From SKGA01 sp051819745 (GTDB taxonomy: Archaea; Nanobdellota; Nanobdellia; Woesearchaeales; SKGA01): a stretch of 37,838 bases of DNA. Shown piece by piece: positions 14,326-22,762 of the stretch. The notes below the pieces were generated by a model. It saw nothing but the letters and a program-made list of their open reading frames with translations. It made no database searches and was not told the DNA's origin. A program made the position numbers and the translations under genes. The stretch covers positions 1 to 37,838 of the forward strand of contig JBNJGO010000006.1 in assembly GCA_051819745.1 (NCBI GenBank), read 5' to 3'. The number at the start of each line of letters is the position of its first letter. Position 1 is the first letter of the stretch.

Positions 14326-14333
14326 TTTAAATA
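14326..14333 (+). promoter_or_regulatory. TATA box before the coiled-coil gene
   Basis: TTTAAATA ends 28 nt before the ATG at 14362, a leaderless spacing. Confidence 0.55.
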
Positions 14334-14361
14334 TTGTTGTTGTTAAAGCATTATTGTTTTC

Positions 14362-14811
14362 ATGTCTCAAATAACCACTGCAGTTAAAAAAATATCTTCT
14401 CAACTTGAAGCGGTTGACAATCTTCTAGAGAAAAAAATCTCTTTTCTTGATATGGTCCAAAAAAACATGAGTTCATATCTAGAAATCAACGAAACAACCA
14501 CTTCCATGCTTCAAGCAACTGGTGCTGAAATTGAAGGGCGAGGACGAGCCGATCCGAAAACAGTTCTCGGAATAAAAAGAGGATTATTTGCTCGCGCACG
14601 AAAAGGAGCTTCTCTTAGCGATTATTATGGGAAAAAATCAAATATCATCCACATGATTGTCGATGAACTCAAGAAAATCGAAGCGATTAACAACAACGAG
14701 CTTAATTACGAACAAACAATTTCACACGAATCAGAACAGGAAGATGAAGAAGTCAAAAAAACAGAATCAGGACATCAATTATCAAAAAAAGACAAAAAAC
14801 TCTTAAAGTAA
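14362..14811 (+). CDS. N-terminal part of a frame-interrupted coiled-coil gene
   Basis: 149 aa, unrecognised. A helical start (SQITTAVKKISSQLEAVDNL) is followed by a segment with ATGAEIEGRGRADPKTVLGI and KRGLFARARKGASLSDYYGK, then an acidic tail running into Lys-rich KKDKKLLK. The stop at 14809 falls in a 64-nt overlap with a long open frame in the -1 register (open from 14748), which has no start codon until a TTG at 14946. Lack of a ribosome binding site or ATG for that frame suggests the two parts belong to one ~748-aa protein. Either a sequencing or biological frameshift, or programmed -1 slippage, would join them. Confidence 0.65.
   Translation: MSQITTAVKKISSQLEAVDNLLEKKISFLDMVQKNMSSYLEINETTTSMLQATGAEIEGRGRADPKTVLGIKRGLFARARKGASLSDYYGKKSNIIHMIVDELKKIEAINNNELNYEQTISHESEQEDEEVKKTESGHQLSKKDKKLLK
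14784..14790 (+). other. Candidate -1 frameshift site (A AAA AAA)
   Basis: Seven A follow TC in the first frame, read as TCA AAA AAA GAC, fitting the X XXY YYZ slippery pattern. Slipping back one base enters the long downstream frame. The site lies 19 nt before the zero-frame stop, with another run of six A between. Homopolymer sequencing error or a true indel is equally possible. Confidence 0.4.
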
Positions 14812-14945
14812 TCGATCAACTTCTAACAACCACCAAGAAAAAACTTGAAGATGCGAGAAAAAGAGATAAAAAAGAACAACGCCTTGAACAAAAAGAAATA
14901 AAACAATTCGTCATCATCCACAATACTATTGTTCTTCAATCACGA

Positions 14946-16607
14946 TTGTTACGACGATTGTGTCGTCCATTTCCTAAAAATGCCTATAAGCGAGTAGTTA
15001 AGCTAGCAAACAAGGAACGCTATCTCGCACTCAAAGAATTCCGCGAACTAAAACGAGTAACTCATCTCGAAAAAAAAGAAATACAAGATATTCAACAAGT
15101 TTCTCAAGAATTCGTAAAAAAACTACATAAAATAGGTCAGCACAACAATCATCTCAAAACATACAGTCAACAACTCCACCACCAATTCAAACATGTCAAG
15201 AAATTAGAACGATTTGACAACAAAGAAAAACGACTTGAACGACACATCAAAAAACTCCATGCTACTCATGAAGAACACGAGAAATCAAATTCCAAACACG
15301 AAGAACACGACATCAAAAAAGAAGAACGCGCTCTTAGAAAAGAAGAAAAAGAAGAAACAGCAATAGAATCTATAGAACGCCAATTCAAGAAATTCGACCA
15401 CTACGTCCAAACAACCATCGAACATTCTACAAAACTATCTGCCCATCTCGCTTATTTTATCCGCTATGTAACTCGAGCAATACAAACGGCAATGAAATTC
15501 AAGAAAAACCCTGGTAAAATCGAACACTATCTTGAAAAAGTAGCAAACTATGCGGATAAATCAATAGGAAATTTGCTTCGAAAACTTCAAAAAGAAGAAG
15601 GCGATCTTGGCAAAGAAATGCATGGTGAAAACGGTTTGTTCAAAAAACTCAATCACGCAACAAGCCATCTTGCAAGATCAAACGATACTCTATTCAAACC
15701 ATCCTTACACAAACAAGAAAAACATCTCAAAAAAATAGAACAATCTCTTGTCAAGCGATTTGCCGATGTTAAAAAACAACTCAAAAAAGATGAAAAAAAC
15801 GAGAAAAAAGCAAGACGACGAGATGCTCGTTTAACAAAACAAGGAAGAAAATCAGGTATTAACGAAAAAGGAACATACACTCGAGATGCTGGAAAACAAA
15901 CGAGAAATATTGCAAAAGAACTTCACGAAACAGAACAAAACGAAACATACTGTAAACACGAATTAGGCAATTCCCTACAACAATTACATCACTTATACGA
16001 GCACGTTCCCTCTTTTAAGGCCTTTGAAGGAAGAATGTTCAAAGGATCAAAATTACGCTCAGTAACAAAAAAATTCTCAAAAGAAGATCATGATGAAAAA
16101 CGAGAACGAAAAGACATTCATTATTGTATTGCTCGATTTGACGAATGGAAACATGAATTTGTAAATGTCAAGAAATATCAAGAATTTCTCAAATCACTAG
16201 GTCATAAAGCTAGAGATGAAAAAAAACTTCTTATTGCGATGAAAGCAACGTTTGAAGAGTTCTCACAAAACGAAAAACAATTACTGTCGCTTTTTGACCA
16301 ACTCAAAAAAAGTCTCGAACATATTGGTGAGTGGGAACAACACCTTGAAAAAGCAGAACACAAGCTCAAAGACTATCTTGAAGATCCTTCATTATTCCAA
16401 GAAACAAAACAGGAAGTCACCATCCTCAAAGAAGAAATCCACAAGATTATCAATCTCGAACACGTGCTCAACTCAGCAATAGACACTATTCCTCGACTTG
16501 AAAGAACAATACAAACATATGATGCTGAACAAAAAGAACTCCTTCGAGAAGTATTACAAGGATTACGATTGAAAAAAGAACAATTGAGTGTATTAGGTAA
16601 TAATTAA
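14946..16607 (+). CDS. C-terminal part of the coiled-coil protein
   Basis: 553 aa from the first possible start (TTG 14946), although the frame is open and protein-like back to 14748. Nearly the whole length is charged, Lys/Glu/His/Gln-rich heptad-like helix (for example HEEHEKSNSKHEEHDIKKEE), predicted as long coiled coils. One segment (ATIEHSTKLSAHLAYFIRYV region, about residues 160-185) is less charged. No transmembrane segment or catalytic motif is seen. A structural, scaffold or SMC-like role is possible, but I do not recognise the family. There is no ribosome binding site at the TTG, which supports translation from the upstream ORF. The next promoter begins just after its stop. Confidence 0.68.
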   Translation: MLRRLCRPFPKNAYKRVVKLANKERYLALKEFRELKRVTHLEKKEIQDIQQVSQEFVKKLHKIGQHNNHLKTYSQQLHHQFKHVKKLERFDNKEKRLERHIKKLHATHEEHEKSNSKHEEHDIKKEERALRKEEKEETAIESIERQFKKFDHYVQTTIEHSTKLSAHLAYFIRYVTRAIQTAMKFKKNPGKIEHYLEKVANYADKSIGNLLRKLQKEEGDLGKEMHGENGLFKKLNHATSHLARSNDTLFKPSLHKQEKHLKKIEQSLVKRFADVKKQLKKDEKNEKKARRRDARLTKQGRKSGINEKGTYTRDAGKQTRNIAKELHETEQNETYCKHELGNSLQQLHHLYEHVPSFKAFEGRMFKGSKLRSVTKKFSKEDHDEKRERKDIHYCIARFDEWKHEFVNVKKYQEFLKSLGHKARDEKKLLIAMKATFEEFSQNEKQLLSLFDQLKKSLEHIGEWEQHLEKAEHKLKDYLEDPSLFQETKQEVTILKEEIHKIINLEHVLNSAIDTIPRLERTIQTYDAEQKELLREVLQGLRLKKEQLSVLGNN

Positions 16608-16624
16608 CTCTTCAAAGCGAAATA

Positions 16625-16632
16625 TTTATAAA
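16625..16632 (+). promoter_or_regulatory. TATA box before the membrane miniproteins
   Basis: TTTATAAA ends 22 nt before the ATG at 16655, implying a leaderless mRNA for the first miniprotein. Confidence 0.55.
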
Positions 16633-16654
16633 TAATCTTTGTTGAGTATATGGT

Positions 16655-16804
16655 ATGACAATCAGTTTATTCAAGGAAACAAAAGCAATGATGATGGGTG
16701 CTGGAGCATTTTTTGGTTTTCTCATTCTGGGACTTATTGTTGGTGCTATTCTCATGTTTCTAGTGGCTAAAGGGATTCTTCCTTTGTTTGAAGTCTGCAC
16801 TTAA
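16655..16804 (+). CDS. One-helix membrane miniprotein, copy 1
   Basis: 49 aa. A short basic N terminus (MTISLFKETKAMMM) precedes one hydrophobic Gly-rich segment (about residues 15-39) and the end LVAKGILPLFEVCT. The last ~15 residues match copy 2 (LVAKGIIPLFSICG): Lys-Gly, Pro-Leu-Phe and a Cys near the C terminus are shared. By the positive-inside rule the N terminus is probably cytoplasmic, leaving the Cys end outside. The function is unknown. The start follows TATA spacing; an ATG at 16650 leads to immediate stop. Confidence 0.62.
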   Translation: MTISLFKETKAMMMGAGAFFGFLILGLIVGAILMFLVAKGILPLFEVCT

Positions 16805-16816
16805 GAGGTTTAAATA

Positions 16817-16948
16817 ATGTTTTTAGATAAAAAAGGTTTTAACACAAAACAGAAATTTAGCGGTCTCATCATAGGTATCATACTTGGTGCTCTTCTCGTG
16901 TTTCTAGTGGCTAAAGGGATCATCCCATTATTCTCTATTTGCGGATGA
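16817..16948 (+). CDS. One-helix membrane miniprotein, copy 2
   Basis: 43 aa, 12 nt after copy 1, with GAGGT upstream of the ATG. A basic start (MFLDKKGFNTKQKF) leads into a single hydrophobic helix (GLIIGIILGALLVFLV) and the shared AKGIIPLFSICG end. The coding DNA for FLVAKG is near identical in the two copies (TTTCTAGTGGCTAAAGGGAT), consistent with tandem duplication followed by drift of the N-terminal halves. Presumably made with copy 1 and possibly forming a hetero-oligomer; unproven. Confidence 0.6.
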   Translation: MFLDKKGFNTKQKFSGLIIGIILGALLVFLVAKGIIPLFSICG

Positions 16949-16983
16949 GTGAAACAGCACCTTTCAACCCTTGAAGGAATAAC

Positions 16984-16991
16984 TTTATAAA
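16984..16991 (+). promoter_or_regulatory. TATA box of the ribosomal protein operon
   Basis: TTTATAAA about 85 nt before the L35Ae ATG, giving a leader near 60 nt. Confidence 0.55.
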
Positions 16992-17020
16992 TGGCTTATT
17001 ATTTCTTGGTCAAGTCTTAA

Positions 17021-17040
17021 GAACGAATCATAGTTCGTTC
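17021..17040 (+). promoter_or_regulatory. Leader hairpin of the ribosomal protein operon
   Basis: GAACGAA (17021-17027) and TTCGTTC (17034-17040) form a perfect 7-bp helix with loop TCATAG, right where the transcript should begin. It may be an autoregulatory protein-binding site or an operator. Confidence 0.4.
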
Positions 17041-17074
17041 GCTCAAGCATTATCATTATTAAAGGTAGAAACTC

Positions 17075-17329
17075 ATGGAAGGAACAATCGTAAACTACAA
17101 AGGCGGAAAACACACTCAAGTACACAACCAAATGATCATCTCAGTAGAAGATGTGACTTCACGAGAAAAAGCTCAAAAGCTAGAAGGTAAAACAGTCACA
17201 TATAACACTGGAAAAACCGATATCAAGGGGGAAGTACGATCTGCACACGGAAATAGTGGTGCGCTTCGAGTCCTTTTTGAAAAAGGAATGCCTGGTCAAG
17301 CGGTCGGAAAAACTGTAACAATCAAATAG
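17075..17329 (+). CDS. rpl35ae: Large ribosomal subunit protein L35Ae
   Basis: 84 aa, archaeal/eukaryotic 60S-type protein. The family features are a beta-barrel with an N-terminal strand (EGTIVNYKGG), the Lys-Thr-Val segment (LEGKTVTYNTGK) and the end GNSGALRVLFEKGMPGQAVGKTVTIK, where GxxGxVRxxFxxxLPxxxxG is diagnostic. Length is typical of archaeal L35Ae. First gene of a translation/transcription cluster (L35Ae, Spt4, S24e, S27ae) with 10-11 nt spacings. AAAGGT lies upstream of the ATG. Confidence 0.9.
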   Translation: MEGTIVNYKGGKHTQVHNQMIISVEDVTSREKAQKLEGKTVTYNTGKTDIKGEVRSAHGNSGALRVLFEKGMPGQAVGKTVTIK

Positions 17330-17339
17330 GTGAAATATC

Positions 17340-17525
17340 ATGCCAAAAAAAGTCTGTCGAACATGTAAGATCTTTGTCGAAGGGGAACTCTGTCCTATCT
17401 GCAAGAAATCATCTTTTTCAACAAACTGGCAAGGTCTGATTACTATAACAGACGCAAAAAGAAGCAAAATCGCACAACAAATGGGTATTGAAACTAACGG
17501 TGAATACTGTATAAAAGTACGATAG
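17340..17525 (+). CDS. spt4: Transcription elongation factor Spt4
   Basis: 61-aa zinc protein that binds the NGN domain of Spt5 and helps RNA polymerase elongation. The first zinc knuckle is CRTC (residues 5-8) and the second CPIC (18-21, in GELCPICKK); the body continues TNWQGLITITDAKRSKIAQQMG and ends GEYCIKVR, as in archaeal Spt4 (RpoE''). GGTGA precedes the ATG by 5 nt. It lies between L35Ae and S24e; spt4-rps24e linkage is widespread in archaea. Confidence 0.93.
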   Translation: MPKKVCRTCKIFVEGELCPICKKSSFSTNWQGLITITDAKRSKIAQQMGIETNGEYCIKVR

Positions 17526-17536
17526 GGGTTAACACT

Positions 17537-17845
17537 ATGGAAATCAACATTATTTCAAAACAAGATAACAAGAATCTTTCAAGAACCGAAGTTAAAGCAA
17601 CGGTAGCTTTTGAAGGATCAACACCGTCAAGAAAAGACATTCAAAAAGAACTTGCAAAAAAACTCAAGTCAAAAGAACAACTCACTATTCTTAAAACAAT
17701 ACACACTTCTTTTGGAGAACCAAAAGCTGTTGTTATGGCAAACGCTTATTCTGACGAATTATTGATGAAAAAATCAGAACGAAACAATCTTATTGAAAAA
17801 CATGCAGGAAACGAACCAAAAGAACCTGCAAAAGAAGAAGCATAA
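17537..17845 (+). CDS. rps24e: Small ribosomal subunit protein S24e
   Basis: 102 aa, archaeal/eukaryotic 30S component. The family pattern is clear: MEINIISKQDNKNLSRTEVK, then TPSRKDIQKELAKKL and the strand LTILKTIHTSFGEPKAVVMA with the conserved F-G; a Lys/Glu-rich tail follows. AGGGGT lies before the ATG and spacing to spt4 is 11 nt, so it is cotranscribed. Confidence 0.95.
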   Translation: MEINIISKQDNKNLSRTEVKATVAFEGSTPSRKDIQKELAKKLKSKEQLTILKTIHTSFGEPKAVVMANAYSDELLMKKSERNNLIEKHAGNEPKEPAKEEA

Positions 17846-17856
17846 GGTGACTATTC

Positions 17857-18027
17857 ATGGCTGACGATAAAAAAAAATCATACACTATTTCCCACATATA
17901 TGCAAAAGAAGGGGATTCATTGAAACGATCAAACAAAACATGTCCAAAATGTGGTCCAGGAGTATTTCTTGCAAACCACAAAGACAGGTTGAGTTGTGGA
18001 ACTTGCGGTTATAGCGAGCAAAAATAA
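17857..18027 (+). CDS. rps27ae: Small ribosomal subunit protein S27ae
   Basis: 56 aa zinc-ribbon protein of the 30S subunit. The four zinc ligands are in CPKC (residues 29-32) and CGTC (47-50), with GPGVFLANHKDRLSCGTCGY matching the archaeal family, which has no ubiquitin fusion. AAGGTGA lies 8 nt before the ATG, 11 nt after S24e. Last gene of the tight cluster. Confidence 0.94.
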   Translation: MADDKKKSYTISHIYAKEGDSLKRSNKTCPKCGPGVFLANHKDRLSCGTCGYSEQK

Positions 18028-18117
18028 CTTCCAACAATTTTTTTTTAATCCAATTCATATAATTAATATGAAAACGATCTCCCGGTGGTAAAAACTTGGG
18101 GATGCGAAGGTGAAATT

Positions 18118-18573
18118 ATGGCACGAATGTACAGTCGAAACAAAGGAAAATCGAGAAGCACACACCCTTCAAAAACAGAAACTCCTTCTTGGGTGGGCTA
18201 CTCAGCAAAAGAAATCGAACTTCTTGTAGTAAAATATGCAAAAGAAGGAAAAACAGCAAGTCAAATAGGTATTCTCTTACGAGACGAGTATGGGATTCCA
18301 GATGTTAAGAATATCACTGGAAAAACAATCTCAACAATTCTCAAAGAGAAAAAACTCGCAAAGGAGTTACCTGAAGATTTGATGGCACTGTTAAAAAAAG
18401 TTCTCAAAATACAAGAACATCTCAAAACTAACACTAAAGATGTTCCTGCACGTCGAGGACTTCAATTGACGGAATCAAAAATTCTTCGTTTAATCCGTTA
18501 TTACAAACGAACTGGACGGTTATCGAGAGATTGGAATTACAATCCAAAACATATTAAGATGTATATTGAATAA
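18118..18573 (+). CDS. rps15: Small ribosomal subunit protein S15 (S13e type)
   Basis: 151 aa, binding 16S rRNA at the central domain. The archaeal N-terminal extension MARMYSRNKGKSRSTHPSKT and PSWVGYSAKEIELLVVKYAKEG precede the S15 helical core, with LTESKILRLIRYYKRTGRLS near the end; length is normal for archaea. GGTGAAATT before the ATG at 18118 decides the start over an earlier non-ATG codon (18085). It probably has its own weak promoter near 18045-18065 (CATATAATTAATATG). Confidence 0.95.
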   Translation: MARMYSRNKGKSRSTHPSKTETPSWVGYSAKEIELLVVKYAKEGKTASQIGILLRDEYGIPDVKNITGKTISTILKEKKLAKELPEDLMALLKKVLKIQEHLKTNTKDVPARRGLQLTESKILRLIRYYKRTGRLSRDWNYNPKHIKMYIE

Positions 18574-18642
18574 ATCGCATCTTTTTTTCTTTTTTATTCT
18601 ATTGTGCTTTAGTACTATTTTTGAATTAAGGGGTTTTGTCAC

Positions 18643-20043
18643 ATGTCACGTTATGAAGAATTCAAACAAGCAATCTTGCAAGCAGGTAACGCATTTCTTA
18701 AGTCCGCACCATCATCAGTACATATTGTAGCTCACCATGATACTGATGGCTTATGCTCGACAGCAATACTAGAAGAAGCATTAGAACGAAAATCGCTTTC
18801 TTATACTTCAAACAATTATCAACATCTTAACGAATCAACAGTCCGAGAAATAGCAAAAGAATCTGCTGATATAATTATTTTTGCAGACATTGGTTCTGTT
18901 AATGAGGATCTTATTGCTTCTATCTTACAAGATAAAACAATATTCATACTCGATCATCATGCTCCTCTCGAGGTTTCAACAGCTGAAAAGAAAGAATATC
19001 AAACCATGACTCATCTCAATCCTCACCTCTATGAAATTACAGAAACAAACGAAATCTCTGGTTCTGGAATAGCATACTGGTTCGTACTTGGTATGGATCA
19101 AAAAAATAGAGATTTAGCTGGTCTTGGTGTTCTTGGAGCGATAGGGGACAGTCAAGAAAAACAAGGTTTTAGGGAGCTCAATAACGAAATACTTCAACAC
19201 GCCATACTTCAACAATCAATCAAAGTGGGCAAACGACTAAAATTACACGGTATTAACTCAAGACCTCTTATCAAAGTTCTAGAATACAGTTCAGACCTTG
19301 ACATTCCTGGTGTGACAAACGATCCTGAAGGTGTGAAAAGATTATTATCTGACTTGAGAATACGATATACGTTTCGAAATGGAAGACTCAAGAAATATTA
19401 TCATCTGCACCCTGAACAACAACAACGACTCACCGATCATATCATCTATTTGAAAGGCGGTGATTCTGTCCTTGAAGAAAGCATCACACCAAGCTACACT
19501 TTTATCAACGAAACAAAACGACAATGTCTTGATCTTAAAGAATACGCGACTATAATAAACGCTTGTGGTCGTCTCGAAGAATACTCTACTGCAATACAAG
19601 CTCTCCGCGGAAATGATTCTGCAAAAGACAAGGCAATCATGAACCTCAGGGTTTACAAAAACACTCTCCGCGAAGCACTACATACTATTAAAGATAAAAA
19701 AGAACGCGATGAACTCATTCAAACACCCTCATTACTGCTTATTGATTTTGAAGATCAAGTAAAATCAAGTATTGTCGGTGTTATTGCTTCAATGACTGTG
19801 CGCAATAAAATAGTCGATGAAAATACTGTGGTGTGTACGATGGCAAAATCAGATGGTGATAGTGTGAAATTATCTCTTCGAATGGGACTTTCACAACCCC
19901 AAGAACGTCTTGATACTATATTACAATCGATTGTTGCACAATACGATGTACAAGCAGGCGGTCATCCAAACGCTGCAGGGGCAGTCATTCCCGCAGAACA
20001 TAAAAATGATTTTATTGAACGATTGAAAACAACATTTAACTAA
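18643..20043 (+). CDS. RecJ-like DHH-family phosphoesterase
   Basis: 466 aa. Motif I is HHDTDG (31-36), motif II in IIIFADIGS, motif III ILDHHAPLE (the DHH signature) and motif IV near LGAIGDSQ, binding two Mn2+ ions; the DHHA1 end has GGHPNAAGAVIP. The order fits archaeal RecJ/GAN-like nucleases that degrade single-stranded DNA or RNA 5' ends and associate with GINS at the replisome. Linkage of such a gene to S15 is common in archaea. The ATG is supported by the N terminus; AAGGGG lies about 10 nt upstream. Exact substrate (DNA, RNA or oligonucleotide) not determinable. Confidence 0.87.
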   Translation: MSRYEEFKQAILQAGNAFLKSAPSSVHIVAHHDTDGLCSTAILEEALERKSLSYTSNNYQHLNESTVREIAKESADIIIFADIGSVNEDLIASILQDKTIFILDHHAPLEVSTAEKKEYQTMTHLNPHLYEITETNEISGSGIAYWFVLGMDQKNRDLAGLGVLGAIGDSQEKQGFRELNNEILQHAILQQSIKVGKRLKLHGINSRPLIKVLEYSSDLDIPGVTNDPEGVKRLLSDLRIRYTFRNGRLKKYYHLHPEQQQRLTDHIIYLKGGDSVLEESITPSYTFINETKRQCLDLKEYATIINACGRLEEYSTAIQALRGNDSAKDKAIMNLRVYKNTLREALHTIKDKKERDELIQTPSLLLIDFEDQVKSSIVGVIASMTVRNKIVDENTVVCTMAKSDGDSVKLSLRMGLSQPQERLDTILQSIVAQYDVQAGGHPNAAGAVIPAEHKNDFIERLKTTFN

Positions 20044-20143
20044 GTTCACGACATAATCAGGTTATGATGATGGCCTGTTGTTCACAATTTAATAAAGATA
20101 GAAATATAATTTATTTTTTTTCGTTTATTAACTAATCATAATG

Positions 20144-20151
20144 TTTATAAA
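20144..20151 (+). promoter_or_regulatory. TATA box before valS
   Basis: TTTATAAA ends 29 nt before the ATG. The 20044-20140 gap contains no gene. Confidence 0.55.
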
Positions 20152-20180
20152 TTATTTTTCCAAGAGGGTTTAGTATAACG

Positions 20181-22634
20181 ATGGAACTTCCTAAAAAATA
20201 CAAATTCAAAGATATCGAAGGTAAATGGAAACAATTCTGGAATGAAAACAACACTTTTATTTCAACAATACATGGGGATAAAGTATTCTCTGTAGACACT
20301 CCACCTCCAAACGTAAGTGGCAAGATGCACATGGGTCATGCACTCTCTTACTCTCAAGGAGATTTCATCATGCGTTTCAAACGAATGACTGGACATACCA
20401 TATTCTATCCCTTTGGTACCGATGACAATGGTCTTCCAACCGAGCGTTATATTGAGAAGCTCAAAAAACTAAACTCCAAATCAATGCCGAGAGAACAATT
20501 CGTAAAAATATGTGGTGAGACTGTCAAAGAAGTTCTTCCTTCACTCGTACAACCATGGAAGGATCTTGGTATTAGTGCTGACTTTGATAACGCCTATTCT
20601 ACCATCGATAAAAACAGTATTCGAGTATCTCAAAAATCTTTTATCGATCTGTATCATAAAAATCTCGCTTACCAAAAAGAAACGCCAAGCGTATGGTGTA
20701 CTAAATGTCAAACAGCAATAGCACAAGCAGAATTCGAAAATATTGAGAAAAAATCTTGGTTTCATGACATCGCTTTCAAAGATGACCAAGGTAATGACAT
20801 CATCATTTCAACAACTCGTCCTGAACTGTTACCTGCATGCGTTGCATTATTTGCACATCCTGACGATGATCGTTACAAGCACCTTGAAGGAAAAACAGTA
20901 ACTGTTCCTTTATTCAATTATGAGGTTCCTGTGAAATTTGATACTTCTGTAGCCAAAGACAAAGGAACGGGCGTTATGATGGTTTGTACTTTTGGGGATA
21001 AAGAAGACGTTGAAAAATGGTATACTTACAATCTTGATTTGCGTACTGTCGTTACAAAAACAGGCACTCTTAATGAAAATGCCGGTCAATTCAAAGGTCT
21101 TGAACTTTCTGAAGCAAGAAAACAAATAGTTGAAGCGCTCAAAGAAGATGGTTCTCTTACAAACAGTAAACAAATAACGCACAATACTAATGTACATGAA
21201 AGGTGTGGTACGGAAATAGAATTTCTCAAAACAAAACAATGGTTCATTAACGTAATGGATCACAAGGAAGAACTTGTTAAAGCAGGTGATGAAATTACCT
21301 GGCATCCTGCACACATGAAAACTCGTTACAAACACTGGGTCGAAAATCTTAATTGGGATTGGTGTATTTCACGACAACGACACTTTGGGGTTCCATTCCC
21401 TGTATGGTATGAGAAAGACACGGGGCGTGTTGTTGTGGCTGAAGAATCCGATCTCCCTATTGATCCCATAACTCAAACTCCCGCTTCTTACACTGGATAT
21501 CCTGATAATCTCGTTCCAGAATCAGATGTTATGGACACGTGGGCGACAAGCTCGGTAACTCCTGAAATAACACTTGATTGGGGAAAAACAGATAATGAAT
21601 TATTTGACAAGTCTTTTCCCATGTCTCTTCGAATTCAAGCACATGAAATCATCAGAACATGGACATTTTATACTATTGTGAAAGCAAAATACAATCTTGG
21701 AAAAATTCCCTGGAAAGAAATAATGGTCTCCGGATTTGTTCTTGATAAAAATGGTAAAAAGATGTCGAAGAGCAAAGGTAATGCGATAGATCCTACAAAA
21801 ATAATGGATATGTTCGGAGCCGATGCCGTACGTTATTCTGCATCAACTGTTAAACTAGGCGAAGATATTCCTTTCCATGATAAATACCTTCAAACTGGTA
21901 AGAAGCTATTGAACAAGATATTTAACGCTTCGAAATTTGCTCACATGCACCTTGACGATTTTGAAGGTGGTTTTGATTATTCAAAACTTAAAACGATCGA
22001 TAAATGGATTGTGTCACGAATAAACGAAGTTATTGATGAAGCAACAACCTCTTTTGCGCAGTATAGTTTTTTCAAAGCGAGATCTGTTGTAGAACAATTT
22101 TTCTGGTCAGAATTTTGCGATTTCTATCTTGAAATAGTTAAGGATAGACTTTACAAACCAGAAGTGTATGGTGATGATTCTAGACATGCGGGTCAAATGA
22201 CTTTAGTATATGTTTTGAACTCGGTTCTTAAATTATTTGCACCATTTCTCCCTTTTATCACAGAAGAAATATATTCCTGGAAAATAAAACAATTGGATGG
22301 TAATGAGACTAGCGAGAGTATTCATACTTCATCCTGGCCTGAATTGAACAATGATCATGTTGATGAAACAGCATTGAAGACAGGATTGATTGCTTGTGAA
22401 GTTATTTCTGCAGTTAGACAACAAAAAAACATCGAACAAGTCAGTCAAAAACATCCTGTCCAGCGATTGGTAGTGTCTGGAGATTCAGTACTTATCGATA
22501 TTTTCAAACAGATAGAATCAGATATTTCAATGACAACATCGACAGAATCTATTGTATATGAACAAGCAAGCGAAGTTTCTCTAGATTGTGGTCTAACAAT
22601 AGATATTGCTCTTGGGAAACCTGAAACAGAATAA
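20181..22634 (+). CDS. valS: Valyl-tRNA synthetase
   Basis: 817-aa class I synthetase charging tRNA-Val. The HIGH-type motif is HMGH (50-53) in PPPNVSGKMHMGHA, and KMSKS occurs at 527-531 in DKNGKKMSKSKGNAIDP. The editing domain lies between them (TTRPELLPACVALF and GTGVMMVCTFGD), followed by a zinc-like CGTEIEFLKTKQWF. The anticodon domain has PFLPFITEEIYSW. The short form without the long C-terminal coiled-coil arm of bacterial ValRS matches archaeal enzymes (~800-880 aa). The full protein appears intact. Confidence 0.95.
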   Translation: MELPKKYKFKDIEGKWKQFWNENNTFISTIHGDKVFSVDTPPPNVSGKMHMGHALSYSQGDFIMRFKRMTGHTIFYPFGTDDNGLPTERYIEKLKKLNSKSMPREQFVKICGETVKEVLPSLVQPWKDLGISADFDNAYSTIDKNSIRVSQKSFIDLYHKNLAYQKETPSVWCTKCQTAIAQAEFENIEKKSWFHDIAFKDDQGNDIIISTTRPELLPACVALFAHPDDDRYKHLEGKTVTVPLFNYEVPVKFDTSVAKDKGTGVMMVCTFGDKEDVEKWYTYNLDLRTVVTKTGTLNENAGQFKGLELSEARKQIVEALKEDGSLTNSKQITHNTNVHERCGTEIEFLKTKQWFINVMDHKEELVKAGDEITWHPAHMKTRYKHWVENLNWDWCISRQRHFGVPFPVWYEKDTGRVVVAEESDLPIDPITQTPASYTGYPDNLVPESDVMDTWATSSVTPEITLDWGKTDNELFDKSFPMSLRIQAHEIIRTWTFYTIVKAKYNLGKIPWKEIMVSGFVLDKNGKKMSKSKGNAIDPTKIMDMFGADAVRYSASTVKLGEDIPFHDKYLQTGKKLLNKIFNASKFAHMHLDDFEGGFDYSKLKTIDKWIVSRINEVIDEATTSFAQYSFFKARSVVEQFFWSEFCDFYLEIVKDRLYKPEVYGDDSRHAGQMTLVYVLNSVLKLFAPFLPFITEEIYSWKIKQLDGNETSESIHTSSWPELNNDHVDETALKTGLIACEVISAVRQQKNIEQVSQKHPVQRLVVSGDSVLIDIFKQIESDISMTTSTESIVYEQASEVSLDCGLTIDIALGKPETE

Positions 22635-22731
22635 TTTTTTTTATTTTCTTATTTTATTATGTTTATTTAGCATAATTGTCTTCTTAAATTAAAAACAAAA
22701 ATACTATTTTACAGTGGTTAATTTAGAAATA

Positions 22732-22739
22732 TTTATAAT
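22732..22739 (+). promoter_or_regulatory. TATA box before the 394-aa gene
   Basis: TTTATAAT ends 23 nt before the ATG at 22763; the mRNA is probably leaderless. Confidence 0.5.
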
Positions 22740-22762
22740 TGTATTACTATTACTCTCTACTA

